Positions 1-9,822 of a stretch of DNA of 64,000 nt are shown one piece after another; position 1 is the first letter of the stretch; each line of letters starts with the position of its first letter. A program made the translations under genes and the position numbers. The notes below the pieces were generated by a model. That model was not told where the DNA came from, searched no databases, and worked only from the letters and a program-made list of their open reading frames with translations. The DNA is taken from NCBI RefSeq assembly GCF_015709515.1, contig NZ_JADNQZ010000051.1, forward strand, positions 1-64,000, read 5' to 3'. The stretch comes from Methylocystis sp. H62. Lineage in GTDB: Bacteria > Pseudomonadota > Alphaproteobacteria > Rhizobiales > Beijerinckiaceae.

Positions 1-386
1 ACAAGGTTCCTGGCCGTGAGCTGACGATCAACGTCAAGGTCACGAACACGACCTCCGAGCCGCTTCGCCTTGGCGAATATACGGCGGCCGGCCTGCGCTT
101 CCTGAACCCTGACGTGTTCACGACGAAGCCCGACTTCCCGGACTATCTGTTGGCCGACCGCGGTCTGTCGACGGACCCGACGCCGATCGCGCCGGGCGAG
201 ACCAAGGAAATCGCCGTGAAGGTGCAGGACGCGCGTTGGGACATCGAGCGTCTGTCTGACCTGGCTTACGACACCGACAGCCAGATCGGCGGCCTCTTGA
301 TGTTCTTCTCGCCGACGGGTCGCCGCTTCGCGGCCGAAATCGGCGGTCCGGTCATTCCGAAGTTCGTCGCGGGCGATATGCCCTGA
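1..386 (+). CDS. pmoB: Particulate methane monooxygenase subunit B, C-terminal part
   Basis: The reading frame is open from the window edge and ends at a TGA at 384-386, giving about 128 residues. The text matches the C-terminal cupredoxin domain of PmoB (LGEYTAAGLRFLNP, then GGLLMFFSPTGRRFAAEIGGP). PmoB is the periplasmic subunit of the membrane methane monooxygenase and carries copper sites. The copper-binding N-terminal half lies outside the window, so those ligands cannot be checked. A strong terminator follows within 25 bases, so this is the last gene of the pmoCAB transcript. Confidence 0.95.
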   Translation, partial: KVPGRELTINVKVTNTTSEPLRLGEYTAAGLRFLNPDVFTTKPDFPDYLLADRGLSTDPTPIAPGETKEIAVKVQDARWDIERLSDLAYDTDSQIGGLLMFFSPTGRRFAAEIGGPVIPKFVAGDMP

Positions 387-410
387 TCGATACTGACGAA
401 TTGAACTAAA

Positions 411-446
411 AAGCCCCCGGCCCATAAAGCCGGGGGTTTTCTTTTG
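411..446 (+). terminator. Rho-independent terminator after pmoB
   Basis: An 8-bp perfect GC stem (414-421 with 429-436, CCCCCGGC/GCCGGGGG) with a 7-nt loop is followed by a T-rich tract. It lies just after the pmoB stop and should end or attenuate the pmo transcript. Confidence 0.9.
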
Positions 447-909
447 GGGACTGCGCCGCGAAGCCTTGCGGTCCGCCAGGGATGCGCGGGCGGGCGTGGC
501 GCAAAGCGCCGCTGCGTTCGAAAAGGCTGCCCGCGGAGTTGGCGCCGTCGCGGCCAAATGAATTGAAACGACCGCCTTCGCCCTTGGCGCCGCGCTGATC
601 TTCGTGAGTTGTTCGGTCGCCGCCTGGCGAGAGCCGGCGCAAGGCGATCGCTAGAGCCGAGGTGTCATCCGGTTCGATTGCCTCCAGAAGGCGGTGCGTC
701 CTTTGGACGCAAATCGTTCCGCTGTTTTTGCTCGCGTCAATTTCTGGCTTTTGTCAAAAGTAGGAGGAGCATCCAGCCGCGCGGCGATGTGCTGGCAAGG
801 GACAATAATCGAGCCGCGAACCAAAAATCCGCTATAGAAGATGCAGGGCTCAGCAACGTTCGCCAACAAGAGCGACAGCCCGGGAATCAATATGGATCGA
901 GGGATGGAA
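447..909. other. Intergenic region between pmoB and pmoD
   Basis: About 460 bases lie between the pmoB terminator and the chosen pmoD start. Short open frames on both strands overlap each other and show no family resemblance or convincing ribosome site. The promoter for the pmoD-copC-copD-pmoF genes is probably here, but no clear -35/-10 pair could be picked. Confidence 0.5.
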
Positions 910-1524
910 ATGAAGAATAGGCGTAGCGTTGCAGCCGCAGTTCTCGGCGCGCTTTTCTCGCTGGCTTTGCTGGCTCCCCTGCGCGCATCAGAGGGCGGCG
1001 CGGGCCCCGAAGCCATGTCGATGGGCAATATGTGCATGGTCATGTTCGGCTACGACATGATTCACATCACAGCCTATCAGCCCGGCAAATCGCGCAGCGA
1101 ATATTGCGCCGAGATCCCGACATCCGGACCGACCATTCTGGTGTTCGACATCGAAAATCCGTCGTTTCGCGACATGCCGCTGGAACTGCGAATCATTCGC
1201 GATCCGCTGACGCCGATCACCAAGGGCACCGATCTTGAGGCGCTGACCGAAGTTCATCGTCCCGCGACCAAATACGTCAAGGGCACCTTCAATCTGGAGC
1301 ACGATTTCAAGGAAAACGGCCATTATATCGGGCTCGTCACTCTGACCCGCCCCGACGGCACGCAGGAGACGTCCGAATTCAAATTCACGGTCGGCGAAAC
1401 CCTGTGGGCCTGGGTGCCGCAGATCGCTGGGACCGTGCTCATCGCCGGCATCGTTTTCGTGTATTGGAAGCACACGCATCCCGCCGGCAAGAAGAAGGAC
1501 GCCGCCGACGCCACTGCGTCTTGA
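910..1524 (+). CDS. pmoD: PmoD, periplasmic CuA-like copper protein of the pmo locus
   Basis: A 204-residue protein with an N-terminal signal/anchor (residues 5-26), a periplasmic beta-rich domain, and a C-terminal membrane helix near 165-186 followed by a Lys-rich tail. The family signature NMCMVMFG is present, with M41-C42-M43, and a second conserved cysteine at C66 (EYCAEI). PmoD proteins of methane and ammonia oxidisers are known to form a dimeric CuA-like centre with such residues; a role in copper supply to pMMO is inferred. The start at 910 is chosen because GAGGG lies 6-7 bases upstream; ATGs at 841, 892 and 904 are also in frame. It is followed at once by copC. Confidence 0.9.
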   Translation: MKNRRSVAAAVLGALFSLALLAPLRASEGGAGPEAMSMGNMCMVMFGYDMIHITAYQPGKSRSEYCAEIPTSGPTILVFDIENPSFRDMPLELRIIRDPLTPITKGTDLEALTEVHRPATKYVKGTFNLEHDFKENGHYIGLVTLTRPDGTQETSEFKFTVGETLWAWVPQIAGTVLIAGIVFVYWKHTHPAGKKKDAADATAS

Positions 1525-1585
1525 TTGCGGCGACATGCGTAAACATCTCAAAACAAAGAGAGGCTCAGGCCTCTGGGAGGACGCT

Positions 1586-2008
1586 ATGACTTACGCTGAC
1601 AGAACTTCGCCGGCGCGCGTGCGCCGTCAGGGCGGGTTCGGCTTCTCCGGCGCCGCCGCGGCTTTCGCCATCGTCATAGTCGCCGCCTTTGGGACGAGCT
1701 CGGCGCTCGCGCATTCTTTCCTTGTCGACGCTGCTCCTTCTTCAAAGGAGCATGTCGCGGCGCCGCCAAAGACCATCAAGTTGCGGTTCGGCGGCGGAGT
1801 CGAACCGCCTTACTCGAAGATCACCATCGAAACGCCCGACGGTAAGGTGCTGGCCCAAGGCAATAGCGCTGTTCCCGACAAGCCGCGCGAATTGTCGGCC
1901 AATGCGCCGGAACTCGCGCCCGGCAAATATATCGTGCGTTACCGCGTGCTCTCCACCGACGGTCACATCGTCGAGGGAAATTACGAATTCACCGTGGACG
2001 CGAAGTAA
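1586..2008 (+). CDS. copC: CopC-family periplasmic copper-binding protein
   Basis: A 140-residue CopC/YobA domain protein. The signal peptide ends ...SSALA, so the mature protein begins with H43 (HSFLVDAAPS). D125 and H127 (STDGHIVEG) complete the usual Cu(II) site of N-terminal His, Asp and His. The Met-rich Cu(I) site of classical CopC is absent. The start at 1586 has GGGAGGA upstream; an ATG at 1535 is in frame but has no such site. It sits between pmoD and copD, 61 bases after pmoD, and probably passes copper to or from the CopD membrane protein. Confidence 0.92.
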   Translation: MTYADRTSPARVRRQGGFGFSGAAAAFAIVIVAAFGTSSALAHSFLVDAAPSSKEHVAAPPKTIKLRFGGGVEPPYSKITIETPDGKVLAQGNSAVPDKPRELSANAPELAPGKYIVRYRVLSTDGHIVEGNYEFTVDAK

Positions 2009-2121
2009 ACGCCATGGGCGAGTGACAGGCTCGCGGCTACGCTTGCGCGACGCGCGGCTCGTTTCTCGCTTCTCGTGCGAGCTGAAGAGATGAGCGCCAG
2101 AGAACATCGGGCGAAACAAAA

Positions 2122-4047
2122 ATGTATCTCTCTCTTGCGGCGATCCGCTTCCTTCTGAGTTTGCCTTCGGCCCTCGCGGTCGGGCTCCTGCTCCTGCCGC
2201 GTCTCATCGGCGAGGACGGGAAGCGCTTCAAACCCGCCGTCGCGGCGCTGGCGCTGGTGCGCGCCGTTTTCGGCTTCGCGCTGCTGTATGTCACCGCGCG
2301 TGCGATCTTTCCCGCCGATCGTCCGATTGAATTCGACACGCTCTGGGAGTTTACCGTCAACACGAGCGTCGGAAACGCCTGGATCTGGACGCAGCTGATC
2401 GCTTTCCTCTTCGCGGCTCTCGCGGCGGCGCGCCTTTTCATCGCTTCCGATTTGCTCGATCAGGTGACGCTGTGGGTCGGCGTGGTTCTTATCGCCGTTG
2501 TTTCAGTGACCGGCCACGCCATCGACGACGGTCTGCCGCGGTGGACCCAGGTGAGTTTCCTTCTCCACACGGCCGCCGGCCTCACTTGGCTTGGCGGCTT
2601 GCTCGGTCTCGTCTGGTGGATGTTCACGGCGCGCGGCAAACCGCCGGAACTGGCGGCGCAGCTCGCCGAACGCTGGTCATTCATCGCAAAGGTCGCCATG
2701 GCGATCGTCGCCGTCTCGGGATTTGCGATCGCCTGGGAGAACGTCGGAAGCATCCCGAATATGCTGGCGACGCCCTATGGTCGGATGCTGACGTTGAAGC
2801 TGGTTTTTCTATGCGCCGTCTTGCTCGCGGCGTTGGCGCTGGCGCGCTACATCACCCGCAGACCCGAAGGCGAATTCAATTTTGCCTGGTACAGCAAGGT
2901 CGGCGCGGGCGAGTCGGTCTTTGCGCTCGCGCTGCTGTCGATCGCCGGCTACATCGCGGTCATCACGCCAGCCGCGCATGAAACCAGTCTCTATTGGCCG
3001 TTGCCATTTCGCCTGTCCTACATCGCGACGTGGGGACAGAACCCAGCGATGTTCAGCGCGATCTGGTGGTGGGGCATCGCCGCCGTCGTTCTTGCGGTCG
3101 TCGCCGCGCTGATCTGGTGGACGCCAAGGACGCGCCAATATCGTCTCTATGCAACGCCAGCCATTTCCGCCGCAGCGTTGATCTCGCTTTCCGTGTCCTT
3201 TGCGACAGAGGCCTATACCGACACGTATGACGATCCGACGCAGGACTACACAGCGGAATCGGTTTCGCGCGGGCTCGCGCATTTTCAGGAGAACTGCATC
3301 GGCTGCCACGGCGCGCAGGGCGAGGGAAATGGACCGCTCGCCAAAGACCTCAAGAACCAGCAAGGACTCCTCGTGCAGCCCGCCGATCTGACGGCCCCGC
3401 ATGTCGGCACCCATACGATCGGCGACATCTTCCACTGGCTGACTCACGGCGGACAAAGCGGCGTTATGCCGGCCTTCGGCGAGCAGCTCGATGTCGACGA
3501 CCGCTGGGACGTGATCAACTTCCTGCTGATGATGTCCTATTCAAACCGCGCGCGCTTCATGAGCGCTCAGCCGATGATTCAATGGCTGATCGCGCCGGAT
3601 TTCGCGCTGATCGATCCAGAGGAGAATGCAACGTCTCTCTTCAAGTTGCGCGGCGTTCCAACGCTGGTCTCCTTTGCGCGCTGCGGGTCGTCCAACGGCG
3701 ATCCCACGGCGCGCGCGGCAAGCGTCAAGATCGCGCATGCCGCCGCCAAGGCCGCCGGCGTAAACCAGGTGACGATCTATGACGCGGCCTGCCCGCAGGA
3801 GGCGAAAGGTCGAGAAGTCGTTCATCCAAAGGCGGTTGAGACCGCTTATTCGGTGATCAATCGCTACCCCAATGAAACGCCGTCCGAGGAGATTGAAGAG
3901 GCGCATTTCCTGGTGGATCGTTCCGGCTACATTCGGGCGCGTTTCCGCACATTCGCGCCCGACGAGGGGAATACTCAGAAACTGTCCGGTCTCGCCGCCG
4001 AACTCGCCCGGGAGCCCTTGATCGAGATCAGCCTGCACTCGCATTAG
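2122..4047 (+). CDS. copD: CopD-family copper transport protein fused to cytochrome c and a thioredoxin-like domain
   Basis: At 641 residues this is about twice a simple CopD. Residues ~1-310 hold eight or so membrane helices of the CopD family with conserved histidines (for example HTAAGLTWLGG and HAIDDGLPRW). A further helix follows, then a c-type cytochrome domain with C392-I-G-C395-H396 and a likely axial Met near 449 (GVMPAF). Residues ~490-641 resemble a redoxin-like fold (GVPTLVSFARC ... FLVDRSGYIRARF) but lack a CxxC motif. CopD domains are thought to move copper across the inner membrane. The fused haem and redoxin-like parts would lie in the periplasm and suggest redox control of the metal; that is inference. 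Confidence 0.88.
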   Translation: MYLSLAAIRFLLSLPSALAVGLLLLPRLIGEDGKRFKPAVAALALVRAVFGFALLYVTARAIFPADRPIEFDTLWEFTVNTSVGNAWIWTQLIAFLFAALAAARLFIASDLLDQVTLWVGVVLIAVVSVTGHAIDDGLPRWTQVSFLLHTAAGLTWLGGLLGLVWWMFTARGKPPELAAQLAERWSFIAKVAMAIVAVSGFAIAWENVGSIPNMLATPYGRMLTLKLVFLCAVLLAALALARYITRRPEGEFNFAWYSKVGAGESVFALALLSIAGYIAVITPAAHETSLYWPLPFRLSYIATWGQNPAMFSAIWWWGIAAVVLAVVAALIWWTPRTRQYRLYATPAISAAALISLSVSFATEAYTDTYDDPTQDYTAESVSRGLAHFQENCIGCHGAQGEGNGPLAKDLKNQQGLLVQPADLTAPHVGTHTIGDIFHWLTHGGQSGVMPAFGEQLDVDDRWDVINFLLMMSYSNRARFMSAQPMIQWLIAPDFALIDPEENATSLFKLRGVPTLVSFARCGSSNGDPTARAASVKIAHAAAKAAGVNQVTIYDAACPQEAKGREVVHPKAVETAYSVINRYPNETPSEEIEEAHFLVDRSGYIRARFRTFAPDEGNTQKLSGLAAELAREPLIEISLHSH

Positions 4048-4162
4048 CGCGCCATATTGTCGCAAGCGCGAACGGAGCGCGAGGCTATCGGAGCGGCGCG
4101 TCCTTGGTCATGATGCCAAGCAGTCCGGCGAGAGAAAAGTCCGGGCAAAAGGGAGAAGCGAG

Positions 4163-4741
4163 ATGCTAAAGCGGCGTGATTTTTTGCTGACCGGCGGAAC
4201 TCTGCTCACTGGGACGGCGCTCGGGCTCTTCGCCGGGCGCGGTTCCGCGGCTGCGCATGAATACGACGTCGGCAGTCTGAAAGTGGAGCATCCTTGGCTT
4301 CGCGCCCCCGTCGACGGCGACAACAAGGCGCAGTTCTATGCAATGCTGCACAATAGCGGCGCGACGCCGGACAAGTTGATCGCCGTCAAGTCAGAAAAAT
4401 TCGGGAAGGCCGAGATCCACGGCGACCCCAAGAAGCTCGACCTCATCACGCCTATCGTCCTGCCGCCCAAGTCGAAAGTCACGCTCGCGCCTGGCGGCGT
4501 TTACGTGACGCTTTTGGACATCAAGAAGCATCTTGAGGTGGGCTGGGGCCTGGAGATGACGCTCGTCTTCGAAAAGGCCGGCGAAGTGGTTGTTGACGCG
4601 GCGATCGATGCGCCGGACGCGGCCCATGCGCATGACGCCGAAGCGATGGAGCGCTGGCAAAAGTCGCATGGCCAGGACTCCGCCGGGCCTAAGGAAGGCG
4701 GCGACTCGCATCACGAGCACCATCACATGGATAAGAAGTGA
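4163..4741 (+). CDS. pmoF: PCuAC-domain copper chaperone of the pmo locus (PmoF type)
   Basis: A 192-residue protein with a twin-arginine signal (RRDFLL) ending in ...SAAA, which would leave H32 as the mature N-terminus. H43 follows 11 residues later (KVEHPW). Classical PCuAC chaperones use an HxM motif; here the corresponding place reads H86-G-D, so the Met is lost. Methanotroph PCuAC proteins of the PmoF group are known to bind Cu(II) through a histidine brace built on the N-terminal His, and the sequence fits that type. The C-terminus is Asp/His-rich and ends HHEHHHMDKK, a possible second metal site. The start at 4163 has GGGAGAAG upstream. It is the last gene of the pmo accessory set. Confidence 0.88.
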   Translation: MLKRRDFLLTGGTLLTGTALGLFAGRGSAAAHEYDVGSLKVEHPWLRAPVDGDNKAQFYAMLHNSGATPDKLIAVKSEKFGKAEIHGDPKKLDLITPIVLPPKSKVTLAPGGVYVTLLDIKKHLEVGWGLEMTLVFEKAGEVVVDAAIDAPDAAHAHDAEAMERWQKSHGQDSAGPKEGGDSHHEHHHMDKK

Positions 4742-4839
4742 TCGCGGATTGAAGCGGCTCGTTTGACTCGTCGACGTAGCGCAAACAGAAACCGGCCGCT
4801 TGAAAGGCAGCCGGTTTGTTCAGCGCGTTGTACTCGCCA

Positions 4840-4870
4840 AAAAGATTGCGCGCGTCGAGAGACGCGCGCC
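4840..4870 (-). terminator. Rho-independent terminator of the small gene at 4904
   Basis: A perfect 9-bp stem (4848-4856 with 4861-4869, GCGCGCGTC/GACGCGCGC) closes a GAGA tetraloop. Read on the minus strand it is followed by AATCTTTTT. It lies 35 bases after the stop of the minus-strand gene and may also block read-through from pmoF. Confidence 0.75.
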
Positions 4871-4903
4871 GTGTTACCCGCGATTGAAATTCGCAGAAGA
4901 GAT

Positions 4904-5137
4904 TTAGCGGTCGATCGTCACCAATCGCCCGGCGAAAACGCCGCCGTCGGTCGCAACAGGGGTGGCCTTCTGGGCGGGCGAACCGATCGGCAGGGCGAAG
5001 CCGAGCACGAAGGCGGCCATCGCCATGGCGGCGACCAGCAGAAGCGAAACGCGAAACTGGCGACGCGCCGAATCCCTATCGAAGCTGCGCGTGAAGGCGG
5101 GCTCCATCTGATCTTCAAATTTGTCAACGAGCGACAT
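4904..5137 (-). CDS. Small single-helix membrane protein, unknown function
   Basis: A 77-residue protein with an acidic/basic N-terminal stretch (residues 1-29), one membrane helix (about 30-50) and a short outer tail ending RLVTIDR. The start ATG has GGGAAA close upstream, and a good terminator lies after the stop, so it is likely a real single-gene unit. It belongs to no family I can name. Confidence 0.65.
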   Translation of the reverse strand: MSLVDKFEDQMEPAFTRSFDRDSARRQFRVSLLLVAAMAMAAFVLGFALPIGSPAQKATPVATDGGVFAGRLVTIDR

Positions 5138-6804
<1,667 letters not shown>

Positions 6805-6984
6805 CCCACAATGCGTTGCGCATTGCGCCCGCCGCTCTAAACTGACGCCCAGCGCGTCAGGCGGCGGGCGTGAGCGAGCGCTTCGCGAGAGCGGAGTCTC
6901 TCTCGGTCCGGAGAGCGCGGAACGAAATTGCGAGCCCGTGGGCCGTTCGGTCGACGGACTCACGCTCTTGCGGAGACCTGCACC

Positions 6985-7533
6985 ATGACGCTTTTCGCTC
7001 TCCTATTCCTGGCTCTCGTCAGCGCGCTGATCGCCTACATCTCCTTCTTGCCCGATAAGTTCCGCATCGCCCGCTCGATCGTGATCGACGCGCCGCCGGA
7101 AGTGGTCTTTCGCCACATCAACGATTTTCACAATTGGGCCGACTGGTCGCCCTGGGCCAAGCTCGACCCGAATATGAAGGATGAGTATGGAGGGACGCCG
7201 CAGGGCTATGGCGCGACCTATTCATGGTCCGGCGACAAGCAGGTCGGCGTCGGTCAGATGGAGATCGTCGAGAGCCGCCAAGGCGAGCGCGTCGGCATCA
7301 AGCTCGAATTCAAAAAGCCGTTCAAGGCCAAGCACGACGTGCAATTCAATCTCAAGCCTTTGGGCGAGGACAGCACCGAAGTCACCTGGGCGATGTCCGG
7401 CCACCACGAATTTATAAGCAAGGCGATGTATAAGTTTTTGAACATCGACAAGACGCTGGGGGCGCAATTTGATCGAGGCCTCGCGGACCTAAAGCACGTC
7501 GTCGAGTCGCAGCCGAAAATCGCCGCTGATTGA
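6985..7533 (+). CDS. SRPBCC-family (START-like) protein with N-terminal membrane anchor
   Basis: A 182-residue protein. Residues 1-20 form a hydrophobic helix, then an SRPBCC ligand-binding fold follows with the typical opening SIVIDAPPEVVFRHINDFHNWADWSPW and a C-terminal long helix (FDRGLADLKHVVE). These folds bind hydrophobic ligands or act in polyketide-cyclase-like reactions; the ligand here is unknown. A DUF1772-like gene follows 41 bases downstream on the same strand. Confidence 0.8.
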   Translation: MTLFALLFLALVSALIAYISFLPDKFRIARSIVIDAPPEVVFRHINDFHNWADWSPWAKLDPNMKDEYGGTPQGYGATYSWSGDKQVGVGQMEIVESRQGERVGIKLEFKKPFKAKHDVQFNLKPLGEDSTEVTWAMSGHHEFISKAMYKFLNIDKTLGAQFDRGLADLKHVVESQPKIAAD

Positions 7534-7574
7534 CCGCGCCGGGCGGACGATCGGCGCAGCGAAGGAAGCCCCTG

Positions 7575-8042
7575 ATGCTTTTTGGCTTGCAGATCGCCGC
7601 GATCACGAGCGTCGTGCTCTGCGTCATTCCGGCGGGCGCGCATTTTTTCGAACGCGCCAACAAGATGGCGCTTTCGCCGGCCGACTACATGACTGTCCAG
7701 CAGATCTACGCCGGCTGGGCCTATTTCGGAATCGCCGTCGTCCTCGCACTACTGACGACGCTGGCGCATACGATCGCCGTTCGCCGCAACCGGATTGCCG
7801 CGGTCCTCTCGTTCGCGTCCTTCGTGACGCTCACCGGAACGCAGGCGATCTTCTGGACGTGGACCTATCCCATGAATGTCGCGACGCGGAATTGGACCAA
7901 GATGCCGGCGGCGTTCGAGGCGGCGCGACGTCAATGGGAAGATTCGCATGCCGTGGCGGCCGTGCTCGCCTTTGCGGCGCTGCTTCTGCTTGTCGTCTCC
8001 GCGCTTCTTCACAATTCGCAAAATGCGCGGCGCACGAATTAG
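7575..8042 (+). CDS. Four-helix membrane protein, DUF1772-like
   Basis: A 155-residue integral membrane protein with four predicted helices and the conserved-looking WTWTYPMNVATRNWTKMP segment between helices 3 and 4, which recalls the DUF1772/anthrone-oxygenase-like family. The function is unknown. The chosen start (7575) has GAAGG upstream; a frame extension to 7530 overlaps the end of the previous gene. Confidence 0.65.
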   Translation: MLFGLQIAAITSVVLCVIPAGAHFFERANKMALSPADYMTVQQIYAGWAYFGIAVVLALLTTLAHTIAVRRNRIAAVLSFASFVTLTGTQAIFWTWTYPMNVATRNWTKMPAAFEAARRQWEDSHAVAAVLAFAALLLLVVSALLHNSQNARRTN

Positions 8043-8067
8043 GCGCGCCGCGCAGAATGAAGTGGCG

Positions 8068-8661
8068 CTACGCCGCGTCGAACATTTCCTCGACATGTTC
8101 CCAATTGACGAGATGGTCGAGAAACGCCTTCAAGTAGTCGGCGCGGCGATTGCGATAGTCGATGTAATAGGAATGCTCCCAGACGTCGGCGACGAGGATC
8201 GGCGCCGCGCCATGAATGAGCGGATTTTCCGCGTTCGGCGTCTTGCGAATGGCGAGCTTTCCATCCTTCGCTTCGAGCCACACCCAGCCGGAGCCGAATT
8301 GGCCGAGGCCTTCCTTCTGGAATTCTTCGCGGAATTTGTCGACCGAGCCGAAGGACTCGATGATCGCCTTCTCGACCTTGCCGGGAATGGCGCCGCCGCC
8401 GTTCGGCTTCATCCACTTCCAATAGTGGTGATGGTTGAAATGCTGGGCGACGTTATTGAAGATCGGCGTGTTGCGATTGTAGGCGGTGACGATCACTTCC
8501 TCGATCGGCTTGCCTTCGTATTCGGTGCCTTTCACCAGATTATTTGCATTGGCGACATAGGTCGCGTGATGCTTGTCGTGGTGATATTCGAAGGACTCGC
8601 GGGAAAGATAAGGCTGCAGAGCGTCGTAGGGATAAGGCAAATCTTCCAGGGTGAAGGACAT
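8068..8661 (-). CDS. sodB: Superoxide dismutase, Fe/Mn family
   Basis: A 197-residue enzyme of the usual length. The metal ligands are visible: the early His in EYHHDKHHATYV, the His in QHFNHHHYWKWM, and Asp and His in DVWEHSYYIDY. The QPYLS-type opening and the GGG segment after the second ligand favour an Fe or cambialistic enzyme, but metal choice cannot be settled from sequence. It removes superoxide in the cytoplasm. It lies downstream of the pmoD paralogue but is separated by that gene's terminator. Confidence 0.95.
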   Translation of the reverse strand: MSFTLEDLPYPYDALQPYLSRESFEYHHDKHHATYVANANNLVKGTEYEGKPIEEVIVTAYNRNTPIFNNVAQHFNHHHYWKWMKPNGGGAIPGKVEKAIIESFGSVDKFREEFQKEGLGQFGSGWVWLEAKDGKLAIRKTPNAENPLIHGAAPILVADVWEHSYYIDYRNRRADYLKAFLDHLVNWEHVEEMFDAA

Positions 8662-8793
8662 AATTCTCTCCTGAATACGTTAGACGAGCGTAGCCTGTCA
8701 GCCTCAGCTGCACGCGCTTAACTAAACCCGCGCGCCTCGTGCGGCAATATCGCGAGATCCCGAACGGCGCAGCTATGTTCGCTTTGTAGCGAC

Positions 8794-8828
8794 AAAAAAG
8801 CATGGCTCGTCGGCGACCGAGCCATGCT
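8794..8828 (-). terminator. Rho-independent terminator of the pmoD paralogue
   Basis: A perfect 11-bp stem (8799-8809 with 8818-8828, AGCATGGCTCG/CGAGCCATGCT) is followed on the minus strand by a run of six T. It lies 20 bases after the stop of the gene at 8849, making that gene a single transcript separate from sodB. Confidence 0.9.
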
Positions 8829-8848
8829 GCAATCTTCGGGCCGCTTGC

Positions 8849-9460
8849 TTAGGCGATCGCGTCGCCCGCTTGCGTCTTCTTTTTTGCGCCTGCGCGCAGC
8901 ATCCACCACATCAGGCCGAGAAGGGAAAAGAAGCCGACGGCGTAGAGGATATATTCGATCAGTCCCCAGAAGGTGTAGAGCCCAACCGAGAAGGGAAAGC
9001 GCGAGACCCATTCATTGCCAAGATCATCGCGCACCGTGACGATTCCGACATAACGACCAGCATCCTTGAAGTCATGTTCGAAGGTCATGATGCCGTTGCG
9101 ATAGACCTTCGGCTCGAGAAAGGCGACGGTGACCGCATTGAGGTTGGCCTTTTCCTTCTCTTCGCCGACATCCTTAACAATGCGGATGCCGATCGCCATG
9201 TCGCGCAGATCAGGCGAAACCGCGGTCAGCGCAATGACGGTCGGCCCGGTTTTAGCGATGTCCTCGCAAAACTCCGCTTCTTCTCCCGAGCGCTGATAGC
9301 CGATGAAGTGCATGGTGTTCGGACCGATCCGCAGCACGCACTCGTCTTGCTCGAGCATCACGCCGCCATGCGCGAAAGCGGCTGATGGCGCGATGAAAAA
9401 GGCCGCGGCCGCAATCATTGCGCCAGCCAGCCGCCCGCGCACGCCAGTTAAACTTGTCAT
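8849..9460 (-). CDS. Divergent PmoD paralogue
   Basis: A 203-residue protein with the same plan as PmoD: signal peptide ending ...SAAFA, a periplasmic domain (FEHDFKDAGRYVGIVTVRDD matches FNLEHDFKENGHYIGLVTLTRPD) and a C-terminal membrane helix with a Lys-rich tail. Both family cysteines are kept with identical spacing (C41 and C65, 24 apart as in PmoD). The methionines around the first are gone: NMCMVM has become DECVLR. Cleavage after A30 would leave H31 as N-terminus. The metal site is therefore probably altered. The start at 9460 gives the best signal peptide, though GGAG abuts the ATG; 9418 is an alternative. Confidence 0.82.
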   Translation of the reverse strand: MTSLTGVRGRLAGAMIAAAAFFIAPSAAFAHGGVMLEQDECVLRIGPNTMHFIGYQRSGEEAEFCEDIAKTGPTVIALTAVSPDLRDMAIGIRIVKDVGEEKEKANLNAVTVAFLEPKVYRNGIMTFEHDFKDAGRYVGIVTVRDDLGNEWVSRFPFSVGLYTFWGLIEYILYAVGFFSLLGLMWWMLRAGAKKKTQAGDAIA

Positions 9461-9822
9461 CTCCGGTTCTCCCCACGATTGCCGACGGCGGCGCTCTTCC
9501 ACCGCACGCGACGCTGTGACGATGACGTTTGTATTGAGCAATCGAATTACGATGCGGCGCCATGACGCATCTTGTAAATACTGTTAGATCGTTGAAAATA
9601 AATGAAAATGTATACACCAGCGCCAGCATGGCGGATAAATTCAATCACTACATATTGATGTTATATACAGTAACATACGTATATATAGTTTTAAATTTTT
9701 CAGGCGGCGGGCGCTGCGCGCGCGTGCAAGTATTCGCGCGTCTTCCCCGGGGGCTTGCGTTCCTATGGCGGTCGGCGCGCCTTGTGATAGGTTCCCGCCC
9801 AGACAATCACTGAAGGATGACG
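9461..9822. promoter_or_regulatory. AT-rich control region between the pmoD paralogue and the gene at 9823
   Basis: This 360-base divergent intergenic region holds a block at about 9575-9702 that is strikingly rich in A+T against a GC-rich background. It has several near-palindromic pieces, such as GTTATATACAGTAAC at about 9659-9673. It probably carries the promoters of both flanking genes and perhaps a regulator site. The open frame at 9562 inside it has no family resemblance and is not called. Confidence 0.5.

Noticed and set aside
9562-9813. 83-residue frame across the AT-rich island
   Set aside because: It crosses a composition change, has no ribosome site and overlaps the likely control region.
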